A stretch of DNA of 39,877 nt, from positions 1-39,877 of the forward strand of contig JAFQSM010000087.1 in assembly GCA_017409575.1 (NCBI GenBank). Direction: 5' to 3'. How positions within the stretch are numbered: the stretch's first letter is position 1; each line of letters begins with the position of its first letter. Shown here in pieces: positions 25,032 through 33,847 of the stretch. This DNA is from Clostridia bacterium. GTDB lineage: Bacteria; Bacillota; Clostridia; Monoglobales; Monoglobaceae. Both the position numbers and the translations under genes were made by a program. Below the pieces are notes generated by a model. It had not been told where the DNA came from. It did no database searches and saw nothing but the letters and a program-made list of their open reading frames with translations.

Positions 25032-26922
25032 CTGTTTTTACCTCCGTCTTTTGTTTTTCCGTTCTTGCAACATTGGCGGCAGCCGCACCAAGTGCGAGCA
25101 CCGACCAGAATATCATAAACACACGATAGTTGTAGAAACAGTTGTCAAACAAGCCCTGAACCAAAAATCCAACCGTTGCCGCACCAATGCCTGTGATAAC
25201 AACCGATATATCGCCAAACTTGCCCTGAATCTGATGAGCAGACGCAAGCTTTCGGCAAAATACCACCAGCAAAAGTAAAAACGCCAGGATTCCCAAAACA
25301 CCCGACTCCACCATAATCTGCAAAAACAGATTGTGCGAATGCGGAGCAACTACCGAGCTGTACGAATAAAACGGATAAACCTGGCTGAACGCCTCGGTCC
25401 CGGGTCCCACTCCCGACAGCCAGAAGTCTTTGAGCATAAGGAGTGTTCCCATCCATATATAAACACGGTATGATGTTGATGAATCCTTCATATCCCCGAT
25501 ACTTGCAAAGCGGTTTATTATGCTTTCAGGCAAAATCATCGGGACAATCGGCAAAACAAGCAGCAAAAGCCCCCACAATTTTCCTGCCGCAAAGGTAACA
25601 AACACCGCTGCCGCCGCCATAATACCAATCCAGCACCCGCGCGAGAATGTAAGTATCAGCGCAGCACCCATAACCAATGCCATCACCCCGTATACGATTT
25701 TTGAGAAGACAGTTTTTTTCTTCCACATAAGAGCAATAGTCACCGGCATAACCAGCAGAATATATTCGCCAAGGACATTGGGGTTTTCAAGCGTTGAATA
25801 AATTCGCATTTTTATATCCATAAACATTTCTTCGTCAATCCACGCCTGCTTAACATCCCAGCCAAAAACATACTGCATTATACCATAAAGACATACGCAA
25901 AGTCCCGAAAGCGAGAATACGGTCAAAATGCCCATCAGTTGCTCTTTTGTTTTTACCGTATTTATAATAAGGAAGTAAAAAATCATAAAAGCAAAATAAA
26001 CCAACCAGATCTGAACTCCCTTAAATGGTGCAAACGAGGTAAACGCCGCAAGCAGATATACCGCCAGCATAATTATAATCAAAAGACCCATTCCGTCGGT
26101 TTTGAATTCAAACTTTTTGGTTGTAACCGCCTTGACTGCAAGCGAGAAAAGGCACAAAAGCGACAACGCAACCACCGCCATTGTCGGTATAATAGGTGCA
26201 AGGAACAGCGTCAGAAACACACCGAACTCCACCTTGTAAAGAACCATAAAGAAGAATAAAAGTCCAAATGCAAATACCGCCGCAATAACAGGCGAAACCA
26301 AAGCGGCTATAATCCCGGTCAAAACGCCAAACACCGCCGCGCACGAAACACTTTTTGCGCCCCGGGATTTTGTCACATAATAAAAATCAAACGAAAATTC
26401 AAGACCCAAAGCCGATTCAAAAAGCTTTACAATAAGTGAATTTTTTAAAAAGTCTGTCATATTGACATCAAAAAATGCCAAAACAGCACCAAGTGCAAGA
26501 ACTAAAAGTTCAAGCTTTATTCCGCCGTCCAAAAACAACTCTGCAATCATCGACGCAAATGCCGCACCTGCCGCGAACACGCCTACAAAACGAGTGTTGA
26601 GTGCCAATGAACTGTGCAGATAATATTTGCAGGTCCGCACAAGAAAGCTTTTTTCTTTTTGTGTTGTCAGCGTTTCTCCAACCTTTTTCTGCAGCCACTC
26701 AAGGAATCTGAACGGCCAAAAACAAAGTTTTCCTGCCAGGCTTTTTGCCGCCATATTGTCATCAAAAAAAGTCCTGCGGAAAAACGATACAAAAATGCTG
26801 TTTTGCCATCTGGTCGAAAAAAACGCATAAATTCCGCAAAGAATCCGGTAAATTGCGCTGTTTTTGACAAACCGCTCCCAGAAAATTCCCCAAAAGGTCA
26901 AAAAATATCCGTTATTTTTCAT
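25024..26922 (-). CDS. O-antigen ligase/polymerase-like membrane protein
   Basis: This 632-residue protein has about a dozen membrane helices and the Wzy_C/WaaL region (about residues 390-540) with LENPNVLGEYILLVMPVTIA, SGVGPGTEAF and the conserved HSHNLFLQIMVESGVLG. The N-terminal 110 residues are basic and unusual for the family. Members polymerise or ligate lipid-linked glycans on the outer face of the membrane. It overlaps murJ (11 nt) and the glycosyltransferase (8 nt). In a Gram-positive it probably makes a capsule, teichoic-like or S-layer glycan. Confidence 0.85.
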   Translation of the reverse strand: MKNNGYFLTFWGIFWERFVKNSAIYRILCGIYAFFSTRWQNSIFVSFFRRTFFDDNMAAKSLAGKLCFWPFRFLEWLQKKVGETLTTQKEKSFLVRTCKYYLHSSLALNTRFVGVFAAGAAFASMIAELFLDGGIKLELLVLALGAVLAFFDVNMTDFLKNSLIVKLFESALGLEFSFDFYYVTKSRGAKSVSCAAVFGVLTGIIAALVSPVIAAVFAFGLLFFFMVLYKVEFGVFLTLFLAPIIPTMAVVALSLLCLFSLAVKAVTTKKFEFKTDGMGLLIIIMLAVYLLAAFTSFAPFKGVQIWLVYFAFMIFYFLIINTVKTKEQLMGILTVFSLSGLCVCLYGIMQYVFGWDVKQAWIDEEMFMDIKMRIYSTLENPNVLGEYILLVMPVTIALMWKKKTVFSKIVYGVMALVMGAALILTFSRGCWIGIMAAAAVFVTFAAGKLWGLLLLVLPIVPMILPESIINRFASIGDMKDSSTSYRVYIWMGTLLMLKDFWLSGVGPGTEAFSQVYPFYSYSSVVAPHSHNLFLQIMVESGVLGILAFLLLLVVFCRKLASAHQIQGKFGDISVVITGIGAATVGFLVQGLFDNCFYNYRVFMIFWSVLALGAAAANVARTEKQKTEVKTDA

Positions 26923-28465
26923 GGGTTAATCTCCTTATCTGTTTTATTTCGTCTGCTTTCAAAATCACAAGTACAGCAATATACAAAAGAAATGCCGGCA
27001 AGCCTGCAATGCAAAGCTTTGCAAGCGCCCAAACCGTACCGGGACCAATACCGTCAACCATTTCAAAAACACACCATGCCGCAAGTGCCGAAATCACGCC
27101 TGCCGCAATCACCTTTGCCAAATTTATGGCAAATCCTTTGCCGAATGTCCCCGGCTTTTGCCGATTCATCGCCAGTATCAGAAAAATCGCCATAACAACC
27201 GAGCCTGTCGCACTTGCAAGAGCAAGTCCGCCAACACCCATATCCAAAGCCTTTACAAACACAAACGCCGCCGCAAAGTTCACAAGCACCCCCATCATTG
27301 ATGTAATCATCGGGGTTTTTCCGTCTTGCACGGCATAAAAGCTTTTGTTGAGTATCTCGCAGATAGCATATCCAATCATACCCACCGAATAAAACATAAG
27401 TGCTCTTGCGGTCAGGCTTGTATCATCAGCAGTAAAAGCTCCACGCTCGAAAACCACCTGTATAATCGGTCTGTTTAATGCAATAAACATTGCCGAAACA
27501 AAGGCAATAATAACCACCACCCACGCAACCGAGGTCTGCGTTGTTCTGGAAAATGCGTGGCTGTCTTCGCCGGCATTCAGCCTTGAAAGCTTTGGGAAAA
27601 TAAAGTTTGTAACTGCATAGGCAAAAATTCCTACCATTATAATATAAATCTTGTTTGCCCAGTTGAGCCCCGACACCGCACCGTCACCAAGCGACGAGCC
27701 AAATGCCATATTGATAACCACGCAAAGCGGCTGTACCCACGAGCTGACAAGCACAGGAACTGCAAGCTTTGCCGCCGAAACAAGATTTTTGTCCTTAAAA
27801 TCAAAGCGTGGAGCGTAGCGATAACCAAACTTCGTAAGATAGGGAATCTGAACAAAAAGCTGTGAAGCCCACGCCAGAACCATCGAAACAATAACCCCCA
27901 CTACACCGAAGCGATTGCCGAAAATCAGCAGATACAAAATCATTATCAGGTTTGATACCACACTGATAATCGACGGGATATTAAACTCGCCAAAGGACTG
28001 AAGTATCCCGACAGATGTATATGCCGCGGTTGTGAATATAATTGAGGGGAACAAAATCCTCAAAAGCTTTGCCGTTTCGGCAATTTTTTCGGGGTTGTAG
28101 CCGGGCACCATCAATCTGACAATGTGCTCGGCAAAAATTATGCCAATCGCCGAAAAAACAACCGCCAGCAAAACCGTAACCGACATAAAGTTGTTTGCAA
28201 AATGCATTGCGTTTTGTTTGCCGCCTTTTTCGAGGCATTGATTAAACACCGGAACAAAGGTCGAAAGTATTGCAACGCCAAGTGTCATATCAAAAAAAAG
28301 CAGCGGAATCTGGGTGGATGTGTTTAAAATATCCGAAACATACCCCTGCCCATAGACACCGGCAATCAGAACCTCGCGAAGAAGTCCCAGAATTTTTGCA
28401 AAAAATATAATAACCGCCATAAGTCCGATGGTTCGGATTGCTTTGGCAGAAGACTCTTCCTTCAA
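26912..28465 (-). CDS. murJ: MurJ/MviN-family lipid II (or glycolipid) flippase
   Basis: This 517-residue protein has about 14 membrane helices and the MurJ features GLLREVLIAGVYGQG (N-terminal, helix 1-2) and RGAFTADDTSLTARAL. MurJ flips lipid-linked peptidoglycan precursors across the membrane. The start is TTG at 28465 with AGGAAGTGA upstream. As first gene of an operon with a glycosyltransferase and a Wzy-like protein it may be the genome's main MurJ or a paralogue that handles another polyprenyl-linked glycan. Confidence 0.88.
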   Translation of the reverse strand: MKEESSAKAIRTIGLMAVIIFFAKILGLLREVLIAGVYGQGYVSDILNTSTQIPLLFFDMTLGVAILSTFVPVFNQCLEKGGKQNAMHFANNFMSVTVLLAVVFSAIGIIFAEHIVRLMVPGYNPEKIAETAKLLRILFPSIIFTTAAYTSVGILQSFGEFNIPSIISVVSNLIMILYLLIFGNRFGVVGVIVSMVLAWASQLFVQIPYLTKFGYRYAPRFDFKDKNLVSAAKLAVPVLVSSWVQPLCVVINMAFGSSLGDGAVSGLNWANKIYIIMVGIFAYAVTNFIFPKLSRLNAGEDSHAFSRTTQTSVAWVVVIIAFVSAMFIALNRPIIQVVFERGAFTADDTSLTARALMFYSVGMIGYAICEILNKSFYAVQDGKTPMITSMMGVLVNFAAAFVFVKALDMGVGGLALASATGSVVMAIFLILAMNRQKPGTFGKGFAINLAKVIAAGVISALAAWCVFEMVDGIGPGTVWALAKLCIAGLPAFLLYIAVLVILKADEIKQIRRLTHEK

Positions 28466-28500
28466 GAAATCACTTCCTTGCCTGTTAAAAAAAGTATACT

Positions 28501-28539
28501 ATTATATCACATTGTATCACAAACCTTTGCAAAAGTAAA
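28501..28539 (-). promoter_or_regulatory. Candidate promoters of the murJ operon
   Basis: Two -10-like boxes on the minus strand: TATAAT at 28501-28506 without a good -35, and TACAAT at 28511-28516 with TTTACT (28534-28539) 17 bp upstream. One of them probably drives the cluster. The region is shared with the divergent apbE promoter. Confidence 0.5.
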
Positions 28540-28543
28540 GCAA

Positions 28544-28572
28544 TTGACGGGAATTTATATTTGTGGTAAAAT
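28544..28572 (+). promoter_or_regulatory. apbE: Sigma-A promoter of apbE
   Basis: TTGACG (28544-28549) and TAAAAT (28567-28572) are 17 bp apart, with TG one base before the -10 (extended -10). Confidence 0.8.
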
Positions 28573-28595
28573 TTAAAAATCAAGAGGTGATAATT

Positions 28596-29552
28596 TTGAA
28601 AAAGCTTAAGACCTTTTTTTCGGTTTTGATTATTCTTACGCTTTTTGCAGGTCTTTTCCTGACTTCCCGAAAAGGCGGCAAAAGTATTGAAGAAACCGAG
28701 TTTTTGTTTGACACTGTCTGCAGTATAACAGTTTTTTCGCGAAGTGACCGGCAGGCTGCAAAAGATGCATTTGATGAAGCAGCACAACTTCACAGGCTAT
28801 CCGACTTCTTTGATGAAATCTCGGATGTTTCTAAAATAAACAAAGCCGATGCATCTGAGGCTGTCAAAGTCGACGAAAGTATAATCAATATGATAGAGAT
28901 TGCGAACAAGATAAATTCTTACTCCGACGGCGCATTTGACATAACCCTTGCGCCTGTCTCGGTTTTGTGGAAGTTTGACGCAGAAAATCCCATACCGCCA
29001 ACTGATGACGAAATTTCTGCCGCGCTGAAAACCTCCGCACGTGAGAATATTAAATTTGACAAAAAATCCGGCACTGTTACAAAAGCCTTTGCAGATACAA
29101 AAATTGACCTGGGTGCCATTGCAAAAGGATATGCCGCAGACCGGGCAGCAAAGATTTTGAAAGATGCAGGTGTAAAGTCTGCCATAATCGATTTTGGCGG
29201 CAACATTGTCACCATCGGCAAAAACCCCAAATCGCCCGATGGCAAGTGGCGGATTGGGCTCCAGACCCCCTTTGCCCAAATTGGAGAATACAGCAAAATC
29301 CTGAAGCTTGATGAAGCCGCAATTGCCACAAGCGGCAGCTATCAGCGAAGCTTTGAATACGAAGGCAAACTTTATCATCATATTATCGACCCCAAAACAG
29401 GTCATCCTGCAAGCCAAAGTTTTGACAGTGTAACCATCACCGCCGAAAGTGCTGCGCTTGCTGACGCTCTTTCAACCGCATTCTTTGTGCTGGGCGAAGA
29501 AAATGGTAAAAAGCTTGTCGAAAATTTTGGTGCTAATCTCGACATTTTATAG
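28596..29552 (+). CDS. apbE: FAD:protein FMN transferase (ApbE)
   Basis: ApbE covalently attaches FMN to threonine in Rnf/Nqr-type subunits and other flavoproteins. This 318-residue protein has an N-terminal membrane anchor (about 5-22, no lipobox cysteine) and the ApbE domain with DIGAIAKGYAADRA-like sequence (DLGAIAKG), IDFGGNIVTIG, ATSGSYQRSF, and HHIIDPKTGHPA. The TTG start at 28596 has AAGAGGTGA 5 nt upstream. The C-terminus (NFGANLDIL) seems a few residues short of typical members. Rnf substrates are not in the window. Confidence 0.92.
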   Translation: MKKLKTFFSVLIILTLFAGLFLTSRKGGKSIEETEFLFDTVCSITVFSRSDRQAAKDAFDEAAQLHRLSDFFDEISDVSKINKADASEAVKVDESIINMIEIANKINSYSDGAFDITLAPVSVLWKFDAENPIPPTDDEISAALKTSARENIKFDKKSGTVTKAFADTKIDLGAIAKGYAADRAAKILKDAGVKSAIIDFGGNIVTIGKNPKSPDGKWRIGLQTPFAQIGEYSKILKLDEAAIATSGSYQRSFEYEGKLYHHIIDPKTGHPASQSFDSVTITAESAALADALSTAFFVLGEENGKKLVENFGANLDIL

Positions 29553-29578
29553 TTTGCAGAAATTTAACAGTTTTGAGA

Positions 29579-29608
29579 TTGACAAAATTTCGGATACTAT
29601 TGTATAAT
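29579..29608 (+). promoter_or_regulatory. Sigma-A promoter upstream of the small exporter gene
   Basis: TTGACA (29579-29584) and TATAAT (29603-29608), both perfect hexamers, are 18 bp apart and 34 bp before the start codon. Confidence 0.85.
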
Positions 29609-29641
29609 TAACTTATCAAATAATCTTTCGGGAGAAAACCA

Positions 29642-30130
29642 ATGAACTTTTTTTCAACATACTTGGGCAAAGCTTTGGCTACCTTTTTTATATCGATGGT
29701 TCCGGTAATAGAACTCCGCGGAGCCATACCTTTTGGTGTTAGTTTTGGACTTGATGTATGGACCGTATCTGTCCTTGCTGTCATTGGAAATATGATTCCT
29801 ATTCCGTTTATTATTTTATTCATCCGCAAAATCTTTGCATGGATGAGGACCAAAAATGATAAACTCAACAGCCTTGTTTCAAAATTTGAAGAAAAAGCAG
29901 AAAAACACAAATCTAAAATTACCCGATACGAATTTTGGGGGCTTTGTCTTTTTGTTGCAATCCCCCTGCCGGGCACAGGGGCGTGGACAGGTGCGCTTGT
30001 TGCAGCTATGCTTGAAATGCGTCTTAAGGACGCAATCCCTGCAATATTTTTGGGTGTGGTTATAGCTGCTGTTATTATGGCAGTTTCGTCCTATGTTGTT
30101 GCGACAGGTATGACATTTTTGTTCTTTTAA
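29642..30130 (+). CDS. Small multidrug export protein (COG2426/Sm_multidrug_ex)
   Basis: This 162-residue membrane protein has four or more helices. Family features are MVPVIELRGAIPFGVSFGL and, in the second half, FVAIPLPGTGAWTGALVAA. The charged segment between them (RTKNDKLNSLVSKFEEKAEK) is cytosolic. Family function is only inferred (small-molecule export). GGGAG precedes the ATG. A strong promoter sits before it; the PAP2 gene follows 15 nt after and is probably co-transcribed. Confidence 0.85.
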   Translation: MNFFSTYLGKALATFFISMVPVIELRGAIPFGVSFGLDVWTVSVLAVIGNMIPIPFIILFIRKIFAWMRTKNDKLNSLVSKFEEKAEKHKSKITRYEFWGLCLFVAIPLPGTGAWTGALVAAMLEMRLKDAIPAIFLGVVIAAVIMAVSSYVVATGMTFLFF

Positions 30131-30145
30131 CGGAGTGATTTGAAA

Positions 30146-30682
30146 ATGCTTTTCGGAACCGAATTTTTTGAACTTGAAATCCTTAAATCCATCCAAAGTC
30201 TTTTTGGATGTGCATTTATGGATTTTATTATGCCCCTGATTACAAAAATCGGCAACATCGGTGCTGTATGGATATCGCTTGGCGTGATACTTTTGTGCAC
30301 GAAAAAACACCGCCGGCTTGGAATCATGCTGCTTTCAGGGCTTCTTCTGGGCTTTATTTTTGGCAATCTGCTGCTCAAAAACATTATAGTACGCCCAAGG
30401 CCCTGCTGGATAGACAGTTCATTCCCCCTGCTTATCAAAAATCCTGATGATTTTTCGTTTCCGTCGGGACATACCCTGTCATCCTTTATTTCTTCGTTTG
30501 TTATCTTTGGAAAAAACAGAAGATTTGGCACTTGGGCATTTGTTCTTGCCGCTTTGATTGCATTTTCACGACTTTATCTTTTTGTACACTTCCCGACCGA
30601 CATATTGGGTGCAATTTTGCTGGCATTTGCCGTTTGGAAAGTCCTTTGTTTTGCCGAAAAACGCATATCCTGTAAACACTAA
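30146..30682 (+). CDS. PAP2-superfamily phosphatase, undecaprenyl-diphosphatase-like
   Basis: This 178-residue membrane protein has the three phosphatase motifs: KNIIVRPRP, PSGHT and SRLYLFVHFPTD (the conserved R and H). Such enzymes dephosphorylate undecaprenyl diphosphate or other lipid phosphates outside the membrane. Start at ATG 30146 has GGAG 10 nt upstream; a TTG at 30140 is too close to it. The terminator at 30683-30715 ends the transcript. Its place next to OLE RNA and dxs keeps to the theme of polyprenyl lipid metabolism. Confidence 0.88.
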   Translation: MLFGTEFFELEILKSIQSLFGCAFMDFIMPLITKIGNIGAVWISLGVILLCTKKHRRLGIMLLSGLLLGFIFGNLLLKNIIVRPRPCWIDSSFPLLIKNPDDFSFPSGHTLSSFISSFVIFGKNRRFGTWAFVLAALIAFSRLYLFVHFPTDILGAILLAFAVWKVLCFAEKRISCKH

Positions 30683-30715
30683 AAATTTTCGCAAAAACCT
30701 TGCGAAAATTTTTTT
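30683..30715 (+). terminator. Terminator after PAP2 gene
   Basis: AAATTTTCGCAA (30683-30694) pairs with TTGCGAAAATTT (30700-30711), followed by T residues to 30715. Its 3' arm contains the -35 box of the OLE promoter. Confidence 0.85.
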
Positions 30716-30728
30716 AATATGTTATACT
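30700..30728 (+). promoter_or_regulatory. Promoter of OLE RNA and the oapA-dxs operon
   Basis: TTGCGA (30700-30705) lies within the terminator stem of the gene before; TATACT (30723-30728) follows after 17 bp and is preceded by TG with one base between (extended -10). Predicted start near 30735. Confidence 0.7.
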
Positions 30729-30734
30729 TAACCT

Positions 30735-31350
30735 GAGAATATGGGTAACGGTATTCTAGTCAACTGTTTCATTCCCCAGGGCGGGCCTAAAAATTCGCCG
30801 AAGGGCATATCGATGAAGTTCCTTGTGCGTGCTTGCGACGCCCAGTCGTGGGTATGTGCTGGGAGTTAAGGTTTAGGGGCGATCCGCAATGGCATGTGGG
30901 CGTTGACCCCTTTTCCGCGGAGGCCTATGACCGTATAGGAAAGAACATTTTCTTTTTTATACGCCTTAGGTTAAAACCTGCTTTGCGGTCCCGTTTGGGT
31001 GCTGTGGGCAGCGTAGCCTGCCTTGAGTGAATATGGCGGATAATTGTTCAGGTCTTGCGTTCTTTGGCCGAAGACGCATGGGCTATTGCCTTTTGAAACC
31101 ATACTTGCAAAAGAGGCTAAGGATTGATTTCAGTTGTCGGGGAAAACCCCTAGGCCGTTGTATGTGTAGGATTGCAGTGTGCACTAAGTGGCAATCAGGT
31201 AATGCTGCAGGGCAAAGGTCCTTGCTTTCGGTAACGACGCATAAAGAATTTTAAAAGGGAACTTCCATTTTGGCAACAATTTGGTAATTCTTTGGGAAAT
31301 CCAACCTGACCTAAGGCACAAGATTTACTGCACATACTACCCGCTTTTTT
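30735..31350 (+). ncRNA. ole: OLE RNA (Ornate, Large, Extremophilic RNA)
   Basis: About 615 nt with no supported ORF, high local GC, and many complementary segments, immediately upstream of oapA. Length, position and sequence style (for example GGCCTAAAAATTCGCCGAAG near the 5' part and CCCCTAGGCC near 31146) fit OLE RNA as I recall it. Known biology: OLE RNA forms a membrane-associated ribonucleoprotein with OapA and OapB, and affects tolerance to cold, alcohols and magnesium in Bacillus halodurans. It is commonly found in this isoprenoid/DNA-repair gene string. The ends are estimates: the 5' end from the promoter, the 3' end from the CCCGCTTTTTT segment about 31341-31350. Confidence 0.92.
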
Positions 31351-31388
31351 CTCATTATTAAATTTTTACTTGGAGTTGAATTCTTAAA

Positions 31389-31973
31389 TTGAAAGAAGAT
31401 ATTCCCCGAAAACAAAAAATTAAGTTTAAACCTTCAAACAACAAGAGTGCAGACAAATCCTGGATTTTAAAAACAATCATCATCACCTTTACAATGTCGG
31501 CAATTTTCAACGTTCTTTCAAGTGGCGTTATGCAAATGGTCGACATCTGGATTGCGGTTTTGATTCTGAGCGCAATCATACTTATCGGCATTATTTTTGA
31601 CATTATCGGTGTGGCAGTTACTACCGCTTCCGAAGCTCCTTTTCATTCGATGTCGGCAAAAAAGGTCCGGCATGCTGACCGTGCAATCCGCCTTGTCAAA
31701 GAAAAAGATAAGGTCTCAAACTTCTGTAACGATGTCATAGGCGATATCTGCGGCATCGTCAGCGGCTCAGCCTCGGCGGCAGTTGTTGCATATATTCTTA
31801 AAGCCGCAACAAACATCAACGGATTTTTCCTGAGTCTTATAGTCACTGCAACCGTTGCTTCCATCACTGTCGGGGGCAAGGCTCTTGGAAAAAGCATTGC
31901 AATCCGATACAGCAATATGATTGTTTATATGTCAGCAAAAGCGCTGTCGTTTTTGACCTTTTGGAGAAAGTAA
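31389..31973 (+). CDS. oapA: OLE-associated membrane protein OapA
   Basis: This 194-residue protein has a basic N-terminal tail (MKEDIPRKQKIKFKPSNNK) and four predicted membrane helices (about 25-47, 52-77, 120-142, 148-170). Conserved OapA segments are FDIIGVAVTTASEAPFHSMS, AKKVRHADRAIRLVKEKDKV and NFCNDVIGDICGIVSGSASA. OapA binds OLE RNA and holds it at the membrane. The TTG start at 31389 has GGAG about 13 nt upstream; no ATG is available near the N-terminal homology. It lies about 40 nt after OLE RNA and overlaps no gene; dxs follows after 14 nt. Confidence 0.93.
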   Translation: MKEDIPRKQKIKFKPSNNKSADKSWILKTIIITFTMSAIFNVLSSGVMQMVDIWIAVLILSAIILIGIIFDIIGVAVTTASEAPFHSMSAKKVRHADRAIRLVKEKDKVSNFCNDVIGDICGIVSGSASAAVVAYILKAATNINGFFLSLIVTATVASITVGGKALGKSIAIRYSNMIVYMSAKALSFLTFWRK

Positions 31974-31987
31974 ATTACGGTGTATCT

Positions 31988-33847
31988 ATGAAAAAACTAC
32001 TGGACGATATCAACTCGTCAAATGATGTGAAAAAACTGAATATCTCCCAGCTTGAAATATTGTCTGCCGAAATTCGTGAATTTCTTATCAGCAATGTTTC
32101 CAAGTGTGGTGGTCATTTGTCTTCAAACCTTGGCGCAGTCGAGCTTACGCTTGCCTTACACAAGGTTTTTGACTTTTCAAAAGACAAAATAGTTTGGGAT
32201 GTCGGGCATCAGTCTTACACTCACAAAATCATAACCGGCAGGCGCAAACAATTTAACACACTTCGCCAGAAAGACGGCATCAGCGGTTTTCCCAAAACCG
32301 AGGAATCCGAAACCGATGCCTTCAACACAGGTCACAGTTCGACCTCTGTCTCGGCGGCACTTGGCTTTGCCAAGGCTTTTGAGTTTGAAAAAAGCTCCGC
32401 TACGGCTGTTGCAGTTATCGGCGACGGAGCTCTTACCGGGGGTATGGCATACGAAGCCCTCAACCACGCCGGAAGTGGCAAAACACCACTCATTGTTGTG
32501 CTTAACGACAATGGCATGTCCATTTCACAAAATGTGGGCGGAATTTCGAACCATCTCGAAAAACTTCGTGGCGATGCACGATATATATCGCTTAAGGTCA
32601 GGGTGAAAAACGCTCTCAACGACCTGCCTGTTTTCGGAAAACCCTTTATCCGCCTTATGCGCGGTTCAAAACGGCTTCTTAAGAAAATTCTTTTGCAGAA
32701 AAAACTGTTTGAAAATATGGGCCTTGAATATCTGGGACCAATTGACGGTCACGATCTTAAGGATCTTATAACCTCCCTGGAATATGCAAAATCCCTTGCA
32801 AAACCTGTTATCGTTCACACAATAACACAAAAGGGCAAAGGGTATATACATTCCGAAACAGACCCTTCCTCTTTTCACGGCATTTCTGCTTTTGACCCCG
32901 AGACAGGTCTTGTCCGGGCTTCTCAAAAAGCATCATTTTCCGATGTATTCGGCGACGAAATTGTGAACCTGGCAAAAAACGACAGCTCGATTATCGCTAT
33001 AACAGCTGCTATGCCGCAAGGTACCGGTCTTGAAAAATTTGCAAAAGCCTTTCGTGACCGTTTTTTTGATGTTGGAATTGCAGAACAACACGCCGTGACT
33101 TTTGCAGCAGGTCTTGCAAAATCCGGGCTAAAACCTGTTTTTGCAGTATATTCGACTTTTTTGCAAAGGGCATATGACCAGCTTCTTCACGATATATCGC
33201 TTCAAAACCTGCACGCAGTGTTTGCAATTGACCGCGCAGGTGCAGTCGGAAGCGACGGCGAAACACATCAGGGAATATACGACCTTTCGTATCTTTCGCA
33301 TATACCAAATATGACCATTATGGCGCCTTTATCCGGAGACGAGCTTCGCGAAATGCTGTCCTTTGCACTTTTCGAATGCAAGGGGCCCGTTGCAATAAGA
33401 TATCCCAAAGACAATGCAGAATTTTGTATTGACCAAAATGCGCCTGTTGAACTTGGCAAAGGAACAGTCCTGAGACAAGGCAAAGATGTTTTGATTGTTG
33501 CTTTGGGCACAATGGCAAAAGAAGCACTCAAAGCCGCCGAACTTCTTGAAAAAGACGGGATTTTTGCCTCGGTTATGAACGCCCGTTTCCTAAAGCCATT
33601 TGACAAAAATCTTTTTGACAAGCTTTCGGCAAGCTGCAAAGTTGTTGCAACAATCGAAGACAACTGCGAAATTGGGGGTCTTGGTGCTGCTGTCTCAGAT
33701 ATATATGACGGCAAAATTCTTAAATTTGCCTATCCGGACAAGCCTCTTGAAATGGGCAGCATCGCCCGGCAAAAATGCGAGGCAGGTCTTGACAGTGCGT
33801 CAATCGCAGAAAAAATAAAAAAAGCAATAGGTGATAAACTTGGCTAA
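31988..33847 (+). CDS. dxs: 1-Deoxy-D-xylulose-5-phosphate synthase
   Basis: Dxs condenses pyruvate and glyceraldehyde 3-phosphate in the first step of the MEP isoprenoid pathway, using thiamine diphosphate. The 619-residue protein has the catalytic-region GHQSYTHKIITGR, thiamine motif GDGALTGGMAYEALNHAG with LNDNGMSIS, and the transketolase domain AVFAIDRAGAVGSDGETHQG. ATG at 31988 gives the normal length; a TTG at 31961 inside oapA is in frame but less likely. First enzyme after oapA; links OLE to isoprenoid genes. Confidence 0.96.
   Translation: MKKLLDDINSSNDVKKLNISQLEILSAEIREFLISNVSKCGGHLSSNLGAVELTLALHKVFDFSKDKIVWDVGHQSYTHKIITGRRKQFNTLRQKDGISGFPKTEESETDAFNTGHSSTSVSAALGFAKAFEFEKSSATAVAVIGDGALTGGMAYEALNHAGSGKTPLIVVLNDNGMSISQNVGGISNHLEKLRGDARYISLKVRVKNALNDLPVFGKPFIRLMRGSKRLLKKILLQKKLFENMGLEYLGPIDGHDLKDLITSLEYAKSLAKPVIVHTITQKGKGYIHSETDPSSFHGISAFDPETGLVRASQKASFSDVFGDEIVNLAKNDSSIIAITAAMPQGTGLEKFAKAFRDRFFDVGIAEQHAVTFAAGLAKSGLKPVFAVYSTFLQRAYDQLLHDISLQNLHAVFAIDRAGAVGSDGETHQGIYDLSYLSHIPNMTIMAPLSGDELREMLSFALFECKGPVAIRYPKDNAEFCIDQNAPVELGKGTVLRQGKDVLIVALGTMAKEALKAAELLEKDGIFASVMNARFLKPFDKNLFDKLSASCKVVATIEDNCEIGGLGAAVSDIYDGKILKFAYPDKPLEMGSIARQKCEAGLDSASIAEKIKKAIGDKLG

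Noticed and set aside
30833..31254. Two short plus-strand reading frames inside the OLE RNA region
   Set aside because: No ribosome binding sites, no recognisable homology, unnatural composition; the region fits OLE RNA in length and position.
31961..31987. Upstream TTG start for dxs within oapA
   Set aside because: The extra nine residues are not part of the Dxs family start and the ATG at 31988 gives the normal length.
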